Assembly: GCF_000003605.2 (NCBI RefSeq)
Contig: NW_003157227.1
Coordinates: 542,154-575,782, forward strand
Direction: 5' to 3'
DNA length: 33,629 bases
From: Saccoglossus kowalevskii
Taxonomy: Eukaryota > Hemichordata > Enteropneusta > Harrimaniidae
In this document: in pieces, positions 9,510 to 20,067 of the stretch
Numbering within the stretch: position 1 is the first letter of the stretch
How the letters are laid out: every line of letters begins with the position of its first letter
Program-made: the position numbers and the translations under genes
The notes under the pieces: model-generated
Databases searched by the model: none
Told to the model about the DNA's origin: nothing
What the model saw: only the letters and a program-made list of their open reading frames with translations

Positions 9510-10315
9510 TACATGTGTCTCAAATTCACACTAACCAGTAATTTCCGAACTCGGTTCACAGACGATTTTTTTCTAGCTAATCAATGAAAAGTTGATTATG
9601 TCTCAATCCAATTCAAGGTCACCTGGTAGCCATTTTGTTTTTTATCCTTTTTTGTCAACATTTTTGCTTACAGGGTACATCTCAAATTTGATTCACAGAC
9701 AATTGTGTTTAGCACAACAGCAAAAGCTGATTTGTGTTACAATCAATAGACCATATTCCGTTCACTGCGAGAATCACACGTTATGCGTGAAATCGAACGT
9801 AAAAACAGGACAAACAAAGGTCATAGCGTCGTAGTCGCGTCAAACATCGCGTGGGATTCGACAAACGCGAAAGTATTTCGGGGACATTTCCATGCTTAAT
9901 AATGTGCTGTCCACATTTGATGATAGACAATTTCAATTAAGTGAGGGTATTCGGAAGCAATATTCCTCTGTCGAAGATCGGCCGGTCAATGTAAGCTGCG
10001 AAATAAGGAAATTCTAGTTCAAAATTAAATTGTTCGATTTTTGCGGCAGTCGTTCGACGCGCGTCTTTCATGCATCTCGCGAGATCTCGCAATTGTTCGG
10101 AAAATCACCTATTCAAAGATGGTACGACTGTCAGCCATTTTGTTTGACAAAACCAAACAATTTTAGTCTTTTCTTTTTTGCACATTTTGCTTACCAGTAC
10201 ATCTCAAATCCAATTAGGTTGAGACTTACTTAAAGACAATTGTGTTCTAGCATATCAACAACGAATGATTTGTGTCACGCTATAATCCAAGATGGTTCAC
10301 TGGCAGCCATAGACA
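9510..10315. repeat. About three tandem ~160-bp repeat units split by a transposon
   Basis: The motifs CATCTCAAAT, GACAATTGTGTT, TGATTTGTGT, AATCCAAGATGG and GCAGCCATTTTGTTT recur in order in three units, near 9,515-9,650, 9,676-9,744 continuing at 10,114-10,150, and 10,196-10,312. The middle unit is interrupted by the 369-bp element at 9,745-10,113. Units are well diverged, so the array is older than the insertion. Confidence 0.6.
9745..10113 (+). mobile_element. CpG-rich 369-bp miniature element, copy 1
   Basis: The ends are inverted repeats: AATAGACCATATTCCGTTCA on the left and, reversed, AATAGGTGATTTTCCGAACA on the right, each followed by TGCGAGA. Two other copies lie at 17,118-17,454 and 33,106-33,474 on the opposite strand. 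The interior is CpG-rich, unlike the host intron. It contains ACGCGCGTCTTTCATGCATC and the overlapping palindromes GCGAGATCTCGC and TCTCGCGAGA (10,075-10,084). No open frame spans it. It sits inside the middle unit of an older tandem repeat. Confidence 0.88.
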
Positions 10316-11593
10316 TATCACAAATCAAATTCAAAGTGTATTGTGGGATAGTTATGACTGAATCAAACAGTCATAAAGATCGTGTTTGCTCCTGCAATCT
10401 GACATAACTATTCCCCAATGCACTATAATTTGGAATTGCGATATATGTTTTACAATTGGCCAACATATACTAGTACATTAGAGACTTGCACATGTTAAAT
10501 TGTCTGGCAGTCCAAGTAATTAGTTCAATGTAGAAATGGTACTTGCACTTGAGAATTTTATTTGTCATGTACATGTATTAATGTGCAAGAACAGGGGGGC
10601 TATGACATTCTCAATGACTTGTTTTCTTTCAAAGTTGTGTCCCTGACTTTTTGCGGAGTGACATGTCAAGTACTGGAATTATAATTGATGTGACCTTTAT
10701 ATGTCAAGCCATCTGTCTTAATGTTAAAGTAGAAATTACCAACCCATTATTTCTTAATTCCTCATAAAGGTTTGATATGTTTTAGGCATTATATGGCCTG
10801 TACCGGTTCTAATGACTATTGTTATAATTAAATAAAATTATTTAATAAAATGATTTAATCCATTTGCAAACGTGTGGTGTTTCAGGTAACATCAATGCAT
10901 ATAACATTTATAACTGTTATTATTATTGTGCATTGAGGCTAAATTGTCTCTATTTCAACATTTCTTACTAATTCTCACTAAGTGCAGGGCTGGACCTCTA
11001 TTTCGCCGAACATTCTCCACTAGGTCAGGCTGAACTACTTCGTGAAGTGTCGACGGCACCCCTGAGCAGTCAAAACGACTATGCAAAATGCAAAAATCAC
11101 ACTGACATTACTCTGAACTTGTAAATTCAAATGGAGAAATTGTATCATGGATATATTCATGGATATATAATGCCCTAAGGTGTTAAGATGTTTCATGCTT
11201 GAGGGTCATTTGCTTATTGAATACTGGCGGCCATCTTTCCTTTTACACACCCGGAACCGCTGTTTTAAGCTATTCTCGTATGTTTGCATATCGGATGGAC
11301 TCAATTGCATTCACACACGAGAACAAACAACAGTTATCACAGGCTATTAAGTAACGCTCAAACTTTTTGAATATACACATTTTCAGTCATTTAACTATGA
11401 TTACTCAGTACGGTGTACATGTTAGTTCTACGGTTAAAGAACATTACCAAAGTAAATCCAGAAAGTGTAGATTGCAAAATAACAGGAGAGAACAGTATCT
11501 CTAGATGTGCTCGTGTTGATTGTCATGTTGGAAATGGTGTACCGAAATGAATATATTAGTAAATCTTCCAAATGAACATTGAATTCAATGGCG
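10316..11593 (+). other. Intron 2, unannotated stretch
   Basis: Mostly AT-rich. A short GC-richer patch near 10,985-11,060 (CTACTTCGTGAAGTGTCGACGG) includes a small hairpin and may be an eroded element. No gene is supported. Confidence 0.45.
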
Positions 11594-11762
11594 TATTGGG
11601 CACTTAGCCTGAGGTAAGCATTGACGCACACTTCCTTAGCCCGTGCTTAGGATCTAGACCGGGTCTTAAAAACGGGCCAGATTCAATCCATACTTAGTAT
11701 TCCTTAGCCCGTGCTAAGCGTTCGCACACGTTTATTTGACCTCTTGGCCCATGCTAAGGAGC
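11594..11762. repeat. CCTTAGCCCGTGC repeat cluster
   Basis: CCTTAGCCCGTGCTTAGG (11,633-11,650), CCTTAGCCCGTGCTAAGC (11,703-11,720) and CTTGGCCCATGCTAAGG (11,743-11,759) are related, and each pair is joined by a similar GTAAGC/CTAAGC plus CGCACAC segment. This looks like an eroded element with internal duplications. The ends are uncertain. Confidence 0.5.
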
Positions 11763-11908
11763 TGTATGTAAACACAACTATATTCTGATAACAGCATTAG
11801 GTAACCATGATAAGATATTATCTCACTACTATTTGTGTAGTACCAGATAGTATATGATTTATTGTCATTATGACAAGATTCATTCATGTTTATGGCATGA
11901 AAATATTT

Positions 11909-12016
11909 GGAATTACCGGTGTTATTGGAATTACCGGCGTTATTGGAATTACCGGCGTTACTGGCGTTATTGGAATTACTGGCGTTATTGGAATTACTGG
12001 CGTTATTGGAATTACC
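11909..12016. repeat. 18-bp minisatellite GGAATTACCGGCGTTATT
   Basis: About six units of an 18-base repeat, itself built of two related 9-base halves (GGAATTACC and GGCGTTATT), run through this stretch. The repeat creates overlapping frames (ITGVIG repeats and a Leu-rich frame) that are artefacts of the repetition. Confidence 0.9.
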
Positions 12017-12097
12017 AGTAATTTGCTTTTGGATTGTCTGTTTAGACCACTGTTATGCATGCTCCTTAGTTAGATTACTGTGCTTTTCACCTCCATA

Positions 12098-12300
12098 TAC
12101 TGTAGAATACTTTATTTTCGCTTGGAATTTATTTTCGCTGAAGGGATGATTCCGTGAAAATAAAATCCAGCGAATATACTTTTTTTCCTATATTTCACAT
12201 CAAAATCATCAAAAATCAGTGAAAATAAATTCCATACAAAACGCTCAAAAAGCCTTTTCAGCGAAAATTAATTCCAGTGAAAATAAAGTATTCCACAGTA
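12098..12300. mobile_element. Palindromic CTGTAAAATAC-family element, near-complete copy
   Basis: Begins TACTGTAGAATACTTTATTT and ends with the inverse of TACTGTGGAATACTTTATTT. The arms continue with TTCGCTTGGAAT/TTCACTGGAATTAATTTTCGC and pair for 40 bases or more. The terminal TA on each side fits a TA target duplication, so CTGTRRAATACTTTA is the likely true terminus (Tc1/mariner-like). The 203-bp element has no coding capacity. Confidence 0.85.
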
Positions 12301-13172
12301 ACATGCATATCATGTTACTGGTATAAAATATATTCACATTCAAGTTGTACATAGCCTGCTATATTTTGCTGAAAGAGATCAGCATATGCAGTAATTTGAA
12401 ACATGAAACAAGTTTACTTATAATGGCATTTATGAGTTATTCCATATGTCGACATATGTGCCTTTCCATTTTATCTGAGCAATTTTAAAGTTATATTGTT
12501 ATTTCTGTGTTTATTGTGCTCCCAAAACAGAATTTGAGCAGCAATCCATGACAGGATTTACTGTAGTGAAGACAATAAATAACTACCGGTACATGTAGGG
12601 TGATAAACAGTGCAATACGCCAGGTTTCAAGTATAACTCACGAACACCATAACTTTCAGATTTCATTTTTTGGCCAAGTACTCAAAATTAAGAGGACATT
12701 CAACTAAGTTTTACTGACATTACAACTTTGAAATCTTGTTTTATATCGTTGTTTGGATCCTGCCTTGGGTGTATGCTAGACAAAACTACCCTAGGAATTA
12801 CAAAACATTTGAAGTTTGCTTGGACACTGTGGCAACAAAATTGAAATAGTTTGTGATATGAATAATATTAGTATGCATTGCAGACGAAACGTAATAGGCA
12901 TTTTTTGTAATTAATTTTTAATTTTGTTTAAAGGACTGTACTGAGTAATTATTCAATTTGCTGATAAAAAAAAAATCATCTTACACAGGATTCACTGACT
13001 TGATAATGCCCTATGAATGTTGAAAACTCATCTCAAACAAATCGATGTAACCCTTGGTAATTTTCTCTGAAGAACCTCAAATATTATGCAAATACTATTT
13101 ATGTTGCATTTTGTATATGTCATGTATTGCTACATATGCAAATAAAAGCACCCAATATAGCCAGCAATACCG
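12301..13172 (+). other. Intron 2, unannotated stretch
   Basis: AT-rich intron without a supported gene or a complete repeat. Confidence 0.5.
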
Positions 13173-13263
13173 GTAGTTTATTTACTCTAATTAGAAACTC
13201 ATCAAAGTAGAATACAAAAATTGCATTAATTTGATTATGGATCGTTAAAATATCACATACTGT
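13173..13263. mobile_element. Fragment of the TTTGCTCTATTAGA family
   Basis: GTTTATTTACTCTAATTAGA, AAGTAGAATACAAAAATTGC and TGATTATGGATCGTTAAAAT line up in order with the left half of the element at 3,925 (GTATTTGCTCTATTAGAGTT, CAGTAGAACATGAACCAAAA and GGTGGATCATTAAA). The right inverted end is not recognisable. Confidence 0.5.
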
Positions 13264-13682
13264 AGTTTGACCACATCTGCTATTTATGTACGGCTTTTTA
13301 ATATCAGTTTAAAATACTTGCATATAATAATTTAATAAGTTACACAGTACATGTGTTGTTTTTTTTCACATTCTTATCTCATTACATCACCATTTATTGT
13401 ACATTACAATAACATTCTCTCAGTGTTATGTATTCACTGTATACTGTGTGAAAGATACATTTAAGATGATCTCACTGGGGTTAAGTATAGGTCAAAAGGA
13501 CTTCTATGAAATTCAGTTTTTAAGTCTTCCCATAGCAAAAATTTCAAGCAATCTGATTAAAATCTGATGTAGCTCCAGGTTTTTTAAATTTCCATATATT
13601 ATTCAGTGTTTGTTTTATTCATTGTACCGTTATATTTTAGTTATATTTGACGTCATTCCTTTTTAATATATATATATATCAC

Positions 13683-13973
13683 CAGGGGTTTTTCTAGAAA
13701 AAAAAATGCAAGAGGGAGCACTGCAATTCAGCGATGCCAGCCAGCGAGGGAATAGGATTGTCTCTACCAGGTGTGGAGTTAAAATGGAGCATTCTATGGC
13801 TTCCTTGGGGCCACAATTACTATCAAATAGGTCACAGTTGAAGACTGTGGCCACATGTGATCCCTGGTCATTCAGAATTCTATTGTTGCCAGAGAATCTG
13901 TTCTCCAGGGTAAGGGGATGCATGGCCATCATGAGGTTCTGTGCCCCTATTCCCTAGTTTAAAAAAATCCCTG
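13683..13973. mobile_element. Putative hAT-like miniature element
   Basis: A GC-richer block of about 290 bp begins CAGGGGTTTTTCTAGAAAAA and ends with the inverse of CAGGGATTTTTTTAAACTAG. CAGGG termini with a T-rich run are typical of hAT elements. Flanks share only ATCA, so no clean 8-bp duplication can be shown. Frames of 83 and 89 codons on opposite strands inside it overlap and show no transposase motif. It lies just after an (AT)n run. Confidence 0.55.
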
Positions 13974-14773
13974 ATCAGATTTTGGATAGGTGTTCAGATA
14001 AAAGAATATTAAATAATAATCATAGCAAGTAATGATTACAAATTAACAAAAATAACATTGAATAAAATAAAGTTTTCAGACACTGCATAATCCAGCAGAA
14101 ATCACAGCAGTATATGTCCCTTTTTGTTTGTTGTAAAACTTTTCATATTTATAATATTATTTTTGTGATACCATTACCCGTACAGTTTTTAAATTATTCT
14201 ACAGTAACCACTTTGTATCAGTGTTATTTCCCTGTATCATTGTAAAACTTGTTGCAACTTGACAGTACATGTATATAATGATGTTATCGTGGTTTTGTAT
14301 TAAGCACTGATGTATGTAATCCACTACTACCTATACATGTACAGTTGTACCTACTTAAGTGCTCAATGTGTTTTTTATTATTGTTTTACAAATACAAAAG
14401 TTATCTGTAAACACAACTTTTATTTTGTTTCTGTTTCCATCACCTGTACGTTGTCTCACTTCTCTGTTTTACTTTTGTATGTACAAAGTATATGGTTATA
14501 ATGTTAGCTGTGGGTCTATAGCTTCTCTTTTGTTTGTTTCTTGTAATGGTATTTTAGTCATTTGCTAGTTGTTATTTTTGGATATTGAAATTTTACCAGC
14601 GCAGAAGAGATATACATCTCCCGTAGACTTGCGTAACACAGACATGTGGCACTAAATGGCATCGCAAATAAAAAAAGCTATGGATCGACAGCTATTATAA
14701 TGTATGTGTAACATGTGACTCCTAACTGTATGTTTCTTTTTATTTCTTTTCCTCCGTCTTTGTGTTTTCCCAG
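13974..14773 (+). other. Intron 2, last part up to the exon 3 acceptor
   Basis: AT-rich. The last 60 bases form a strong pyrimidine tract (TTTCTTTTTATTTCTTTTCC) before the acceptor TTTTCCCAG. Overlapping 63-69 codon frames at 14,310-14,568 are not supported. Confidence 0.6.
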
Positions 14774-15178
14774 TCATCAGTGTTGAAACCACCTACATCA
14801 CCTCCATGTTATTCACCTAAATTACCACGTCAGCTCACCAAAATCCCTCCTATGACACTTCCTAAACAAATAACGTCATCCAGAGAAATGAAACCTCCGA
14901 ACTCACCAAGTTTTCACCGTACAAGACAGTCTCCATGTTCATCGCCTAATCTTTCCTGCTCTCCCAAGTTTTCCCTGAATTCCCCAAAGCTATCTTCATC
15001 TCCGAGAATAGCGGGTTCCCCAAGGATTCCAACCGCTTTTCCAATGTCTATTAGAACATCATCATCGTCATCATTTAATCAATCTATTTCATCATCCATG
15101 GATGTTTCTCCTCAACAATCTCCACTGTCTCCTCCTGTATCCACCATAACATCACAAACCAAGGACTCTTCTACTGAG
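14774..15178 (+). CDS. Exon 3: Ser/Pro-rich linker with 12 SP sites
   Basis: This 405-nt, phase 0-0 exon encodes 135 residues (75-209) of low-complexity Ser/Pro-rich sequence. Twelve Ser-Pro dipeptides occur, several followed by a basic residue (YSPK, CSPK, NSPK, SSPR, GSPR), the pattern of proline-directed kinase (CDK/MAPK) sites. PxxP strings such as PTSP and PKLP could be SH3 ligands, including for the protein's own SH3. The middle is basic and the C-terminal third is Ser-rich (TSSSSSFNQSISSSMD). Acceptor TTTTCCCAG and donor GAGGTATGT are good. The open frame begins upstream of the acceptor only by chance. The sequence is likely disordered; the function is inferred as a regulated linker. 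Confidence 0.9.
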
Positions 15179-15616
15179 GTATGTCTCAAATAATGAAGAC
15201 ACAGATAACATTTGATTCCTCGCTGGCTTTGTCAACCCACATCCAAATATGTCAATCAGCAGAATTTGGAATGTGTAAGACACATGCATGTAATCAACCA
15301 ATCAAAGAATATCATACTAATGTTATAGATCATTTCATTGGTTGTTGGCAATGCCAGAAAAGTACATGATTTCTGTTTGGCCAGCTGATAATGTATATGT
15401 ATGTGAACAATTGACAATAGACCAGTAGACACTCAATAATGTACACTGTGTAAATACAGATATAGATGATTTTATTCTACTAAGTATAATGACCCTGTTC
15501 ATTTCATTCTCTTACACTGCATTATACCCGCATATGTTAAATAATTAATTAATTACTTAATTAACCGTACTCATCCAACCATGCTTAACTATGCACCCAC
15601 TCATTCAAAAAAAACC
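15179..15616 (+). other. Intron 3, first part
   Basis: AT-rich intron after the exon 3 donor. A 62-codon frame beginning at 15,181 only continues from the exon boundary in another frame and is not supported. Confidence 0.6.
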
Positions 15617-15784
15617 TTAAAGCTAGAGAGTTGTCACCTGCGCATGCACAGTAATCGAGTCCCAAGCGACAATAACAACACACGCGAAAAATGCAAAGGC
15701 TCATGGGTAGATAGACGCTTGTTAAAAACAATGGCACGCTATGGCCATCTGAACAATGCGCAGGTGACAACTCCCCCGCTTTAA
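15617..15784. mobile_element. TTAA-flanked miniature element
   Basis: TTAA (15,617-15,620) and TTAA (15,781-15,784) bracket a 160-bp element whose ends are inverted: AGCTAGAGAGTTGTCACCTG and AGCGGGGGAGTTGTCACCTG, both followed by CGCAT. A TTAA target duplication is the signature of piggyBac-type transposition. The element is CpG-containing and lacks a credible gene; the two opposed frames of 61 and 67 codons are chance. Confidence 0.82.
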
Positions 15785-17117
15785 ACCATCAAGTCATAAA
15801 AAACGGTTATTGAATATACCCCCCCCTCCCGATAGTTTTACTTCTAGTTTCCATTGTGACTAACGTGAAAATGCTGTTCACATAACTTGTTTGTGAAAGT
15901 GTTGATTACTTCTTTCACATTTTGTTTACTTTTTAAAAACCACTAGCTTTTAAATAAAAACAATGTTGTTTTTTGTTAAAGTCAATGCCAACTGATCAAA
16001 TTTAAAAATCAGCATTGTGTTGTAAAAAATGCATCATCATTATTCGGAAATCCTCAGGAAAATGTCAGTGCCAGTACGACGCAGAATTCTGGTTGGTTAA
16101 TGTCAGACTAGACGGGTCAATTCAAAGGACATTGTTTCATGTCAAATTGTAGAGAAAAAACATCACGGCGGAATTGTTTGGCATCAAGAGTCTGCTTGGC
16201 TTTGACTGCTTTCCCACAGACCACGGTTATTAAAGTAAAGTTTTAGTAACCGTACACAGACTTGGTAATCAGTGTTACATTCTCTTACCTGTCATTCAAA
16301 ATAAATGCATTTGAAGATATCTGTTATGGAGGCTTGTTAAAACAGTCTTTTGATAAACTCAGACATGTTCTGGTTAAATGTAATTTACTACATGTACTGT
16401 ATCTCTAATCAGATAGCGTTTGCGAGATAACTAATTACCGGTACTTGTAATAGTCTCTGCTCAATGCTGGTTGGTTTTCTCTGACTTGTCTCCAGAGGGC
16501 GTAACATATCAAGGCTGTTAATTTAATCTGATATTGAAAATGTCAAATCCCCTTGTCAAATTAACGGTAATAATTCAATTTATAATTTAGAGTGACTAGA
16601 ATGGTAATGGTCAGATTCAATTTTTTTTATATTCTGCTTATATATACATGCTGTGTTTGGAAAATTTTGTTGAAAAAAAACACACAAAAATGTGAATTTC
16701 CTCAATTTAATATAAATAGTGTATTATTATATAGTGACAAAATTTAAGCTTTGTTTATTTAAAACCTGCTGATAGTTGAACAGCTGGTATACTTTGCAGT
16801 ATACGTGTATTTTAATATAACATCTATGTATTCAAAGTGCATTTCATACAGCAAAGTGTTTGAATAAAGCTAGTGCTTTCTGATTCCTACGAAATGTATT
16901 ATCTATTTAAAAAAGCATTTGCAACAAAATAGTCACAAACTAAAATACTCAAATGGTATAGTAAAGTCGGGTCTAAGTATAAGCTCTGTGCTTTTTCATT
17001 CAAATTGCTTGTGGAAAGTCGCGTCATTCATAACTTCCTACTGATCTGCGTTAATTGCTTGTAGCTCAATTGACATTCACAAAGGTACTCTTTGAAACAT
17101 GCATTGAATACAAAAAT
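15785..17117 (+). other. Intron 3, unannotated stretch
   Basis: AT-rich DNA with a short poly-C (15,819-15,825). No gene or complete repeat is supported. Confidence 0.5.
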
Positions 17118-17454
17118 AATAGATGATTTTCCGTACAATTGCGAGATCTCGCGAGATGCATGAAAGACGCGCGTTGAACGTCTGCCACAAAAATCGAACG
17201 ATTTGATTTTGAACTAGAATTTCTTTATTTCGTAGCTTACATTGACCGGCCGATCTTCGACAGAGGAATATTGCTTCCGAATACCCTTACTTAATCGAAA
17301 TTGCCTATCATCAAATGTGGAAATATTTTCGCGTTTGTCGAATCCCACGCGATGTTTGACGCGACTACGATGCTATGACCTTTGTTTGTCCTGTTTTTAC
17401 GTTCGATTTCACGCATTTTGCGTGATTCTCGCAGTGAACGGAAAATGGTCTATT
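17118..17454 (-). mobile_element. CpG-rich miniature element, copy 2 (internally deleted)
   Basis: Matches copies 1 and 3 along its length, in the minus orientation, with ends AATAGATGATTTTCCGTACA and the inverse of AATAGACCATTTTCCGTTCA. It is about 32 bases shorter than the 369-bp copies because the segment carrying GCAGCACATTATTAAGCATG is missing after TGTGG; a GG-AAAT microhomology at the break suggests a simple deletion. The TCTCGCGAGA box is retained at 17,147-17,156. The 91-codon frame across it is an accident of the element. Confidence 0.88.
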
Positions 17455-17980
17455 CTGCTTTACTGGTACTTAGTATCAGTATCTCCCAATGGTGGCTTTA
17501 GAAAGTCAATGTTTTAAGAGCAAAATTAACAGAATGTATTACTATAAAATTATCTATAAATAATATTTGAGCATGAAACCCCTCAATAAAATATTGCACA
17601 ACCTTTCCAAGCAAAATATGAATATTAAATTTTAATTATCCGTAGTGTGAATTTAAATTGGTTATTATACTGGAGTTATCAAATCTCTTGGGAGCTCTCT
17701 TAGCACTCTTTGGGTACAAGTATCATGAAGGGCAGATTGTGGTACATGGTGGCCACATACTGGTAACAATAATGAATGATTTACTTCTCATGCCCTTCTT
17801 GATAATATACAATTAATACAATCTATGTATTTTGTGATTTGCATTTCCAATGGTTTTAATAAGCTGATTCAGCAAAAAAAAAATAGTAAATTTTAATACT
17901 GTTTCGGAAACCATCAGGCATACAATATTGTAATACTGTTCAAAGCACAAAAAGAATTCTATTTACATCCCCTAACTGTA
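17455..17980 (+). other. Intron 3, unannotated stretch
   Basis: AT-rich intron with no supported feature. Confidence 0.5.
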
Positions 17981-18545
17981 CCCCCCCCCCCCCCTCTAGA
18001 TAACTATAAGTGTTCTTATGAGGGACATGTATAATTAAATTGGGCAGCGCTGGAGGGTTAGGGATAGACTGGCCCAGACATGGCAATTTTATAGTTTTTA
18101 CTTAAATTTTGGTTTGATGCAAAATTATCATAACTGGTCTATTCTTTGGCGTATTCATTGCTATTAATTATTCATGATATGCAGTGAAGTTACAGAGCAC
18201 TTCCAAAAGCGGAAAGTAGGTGTGCGTTTGCGCAAAAAATGCATGCGTTGTAGTTGTGTTGAACAGGTCAGATCAAAAGCTGCCTTTCTTATTGGTTGCC
18301 GCTTATAATTAAGGATACTTATTAGCATATTTATGGTGACAAATATAGAGGGCACTACAGAGCAGACCTGTTTATATGGAAATTTCACGTCAACATGAAA
18401 GATTCTACACACTCAATCCTCGAGAATTTATCATATAAAATAATAAAAAGGCCATGACTGGGCCAGTCTAGGTTGAGGGGCGCAAAACATGAGAACAACA
18501 CAATATAAACACTGACTGAACCCCACATAATACCCCCCCCCCCCC
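17981..18545. mobile_element. Probable composite repeat with inverted ends between poly-C tracts
   Basis: TAGACTGGCCCAGACATGGC at 18,065-18,084 pairs with its inverse at 18,451-18,470 (TAGACTGGCCCAGTCATGGC), followed on both sides by a TTTTTA-rich arm, so an inverted-repeat element of about 410 bp is likely. It is surrounded by C homopolymers at 17,981-17,994 and 18,533-18,545. The part at 17,999-18,066 repeats 890-975. The exact termini and family are not resolved. Confidence 0.5.
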
Positions 18546-18582
18546 AAAAAAACAAACAAACAAACAAACAAACAAACAAACC
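18546..18582. repeat. (CAAA)n microsatellite
   Basis: An A-run continues into about eight CAAA units directly after the C-run. Confidence 0.9.
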
Positions 18583-18960
18583 TAAACTGAGTACTACCAG
18601 TATTGAAGTTTTCTCTTTTGCTTATAAACTTGTTTATGTAAAGGCAAATCTATAATCAGGCTTACTAAATAAAATAAAATTACTTTATTTGCTTGCAATG
18701 TGAGAGTTATGCTTATTCTTGCCAAGGGATGGTTATCTGATTCTATGGAATTTGCACATCCTTTAACTTTTCCACTTCACCATCCTGCTGTAACCTAAGC
18801 TACCGCCTTTCCTGTAAAAAAGATGTAACATGCTGTTCATTGTTAGAAATAGTCTATGATGTAAAATAATTACTATATGCTTTTACCATTCTACTGTGTG
18901 TGTTGTGTACCAGTGTTCTTCACCATATTGTATCATCTTCTATATCATTGTATTTTGCAG

Positions 18961-19024
18961 CAAGAACACAATATTCATCTTCAGGCATTGTTAGAACTAC
19001 AGAGAAAAGTTAAACCTATTCCAG
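18961..19024 (+). CDS. Exon 4: short helical exon
   Basis: A 64-nt exon with acceptor TTGTATTTTGCAG and donor CAGGTATGT reads QEHNIHLQALLELQRKVKPIP plus one base. The phase changes from 0 to 1, so it is the switch into the phase-1 cassette region and cannot be skipped without shifting the frame. The leucine spacing (IHLQALLELQRKV) suggests a short amphipathic helix. Family not recognised; support comes from splice signals and exact phase fit on both sides. Confidence 0.8.
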
Positions 19025-19120
19025 GTATGTAGCATACAATATTTTATGTGTTGATTCTGATTAACTTAAATGTCTTGACTGTTTTCAGGCACATATTAAA
19101 CACATTTGCGATTTGATGTG

Positions 19121-19326
19121 TACTGTAAAATACTTTATTTGAGCTGGAATTAATCATCGCTAAAAAGGTTTTTTGGGTGTTTTGTATTGAGTTTATTTTC
19201 CCTGATTTTTTATGAGTCTAAAATATAAGAAAAAGAGTATGTTCACTGGATTTTATTTCACTGAATCATCCCTTCAGCGAAAATACTGAAAATAAATTCA
19301 AAGTGAAGGTAAAGTATTTTACAGTA
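19121..19326. mobile_element. Palindromic CTGTAAAATAC-family element, complete copy
   Basis: Begins TACTGTAAAATACTTTATTT and ends with the inverse of TACTGTAAAATACTTTACCT. The internal landmarks TTTTGGGTGTTTTGTATTGA and TGGATTTTATTTCACTGAAT match the other copies. 206 bp, flanked by TA within the termini, without coding capacity. Confidence 0.88.
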
Positions 19327-20067
19327 GATAAGGAAGATAATACTTACACCGAAATTCATTTTAATGAACCTTTTTTATAGCTGTTTACTATGTTCAGGAC
19401 AATAGTATCCTTCAATTTTTAAACAGATAATAGAAGTACTTGAAATCTCATTTCGTTTCCTCGCATGTTTTTTTGTTTTTCTGAGGAAAAGTCTACATAG
19501 CGATTGTTACACATTACCATTTATTACATTAACAACCTGTGACTATCCATACACATTTTCATTAGAGTTTTAAGCATGCCATATATTTTACACTCATTCT
19601 GACCAGCATATCGAAACGCAACACCACCTTGTTACCAGTGGATGGTGTTTTCATCTTAGGTAAAGTATTATGTGTACATTTGGATGAACTCCATTCTAAA
19701 AGCAGAAACCACTACATGTATCAAATGTCAAAATGCAGACTGGTACAGAACACAAACCATAGTCAGACTAATAACTAAGGGAGGGGAGGACAAATTCAAT
19801 TGTGGTTTGAAGATTAATGTTTAAATGCTAGGAATTTGTTGAGAGCTTAGTAGGTGAACAGGTACTCAGGAATATGTCTAATCTGTTTGTTCATTTTAAT
19901 CCAATTGTCATACATTCAACTTGAAATATTGCCTTGTTTATTTTTCTTGACCAGCAAATACGTTACAAATGTCACAAAATGGCACATACTACGGTAGTAC
20001 TTTTTATTTCATAGTACTTTTTATTTCACTGACTTCCGTGTCAATTACTTTATTACATTTGGGGGAA
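19327..20067 (+). other. Intron 4, unannotated stretch
   Basis: AT-rich intron; a small exact duplication TAGTACTTTTTATTTCA occurs at about 19,997-20,029. No gene is supported. Confidence 0.5.

Noticed and set aside
13663-13957. Opposed 83- and 89-codon frames
   Set aside because: Both lie in the CAGGG-ended element and show no transposase signature.
14762-14773. Start of the Ser/Pro-rich frame upstream of 14,774
   Set aside because: The bases before 14,774 form a typical pyrimidine tract and CAG acceptor, and exon 2 joins in phase 0, so this is an internal exon rather than a separate gene start.
17242-17517. 91-codon frame
   Set aside because: It lies across the CpG-rich miniature element copy 2 and is not open in the same way in copies 1 and 3.
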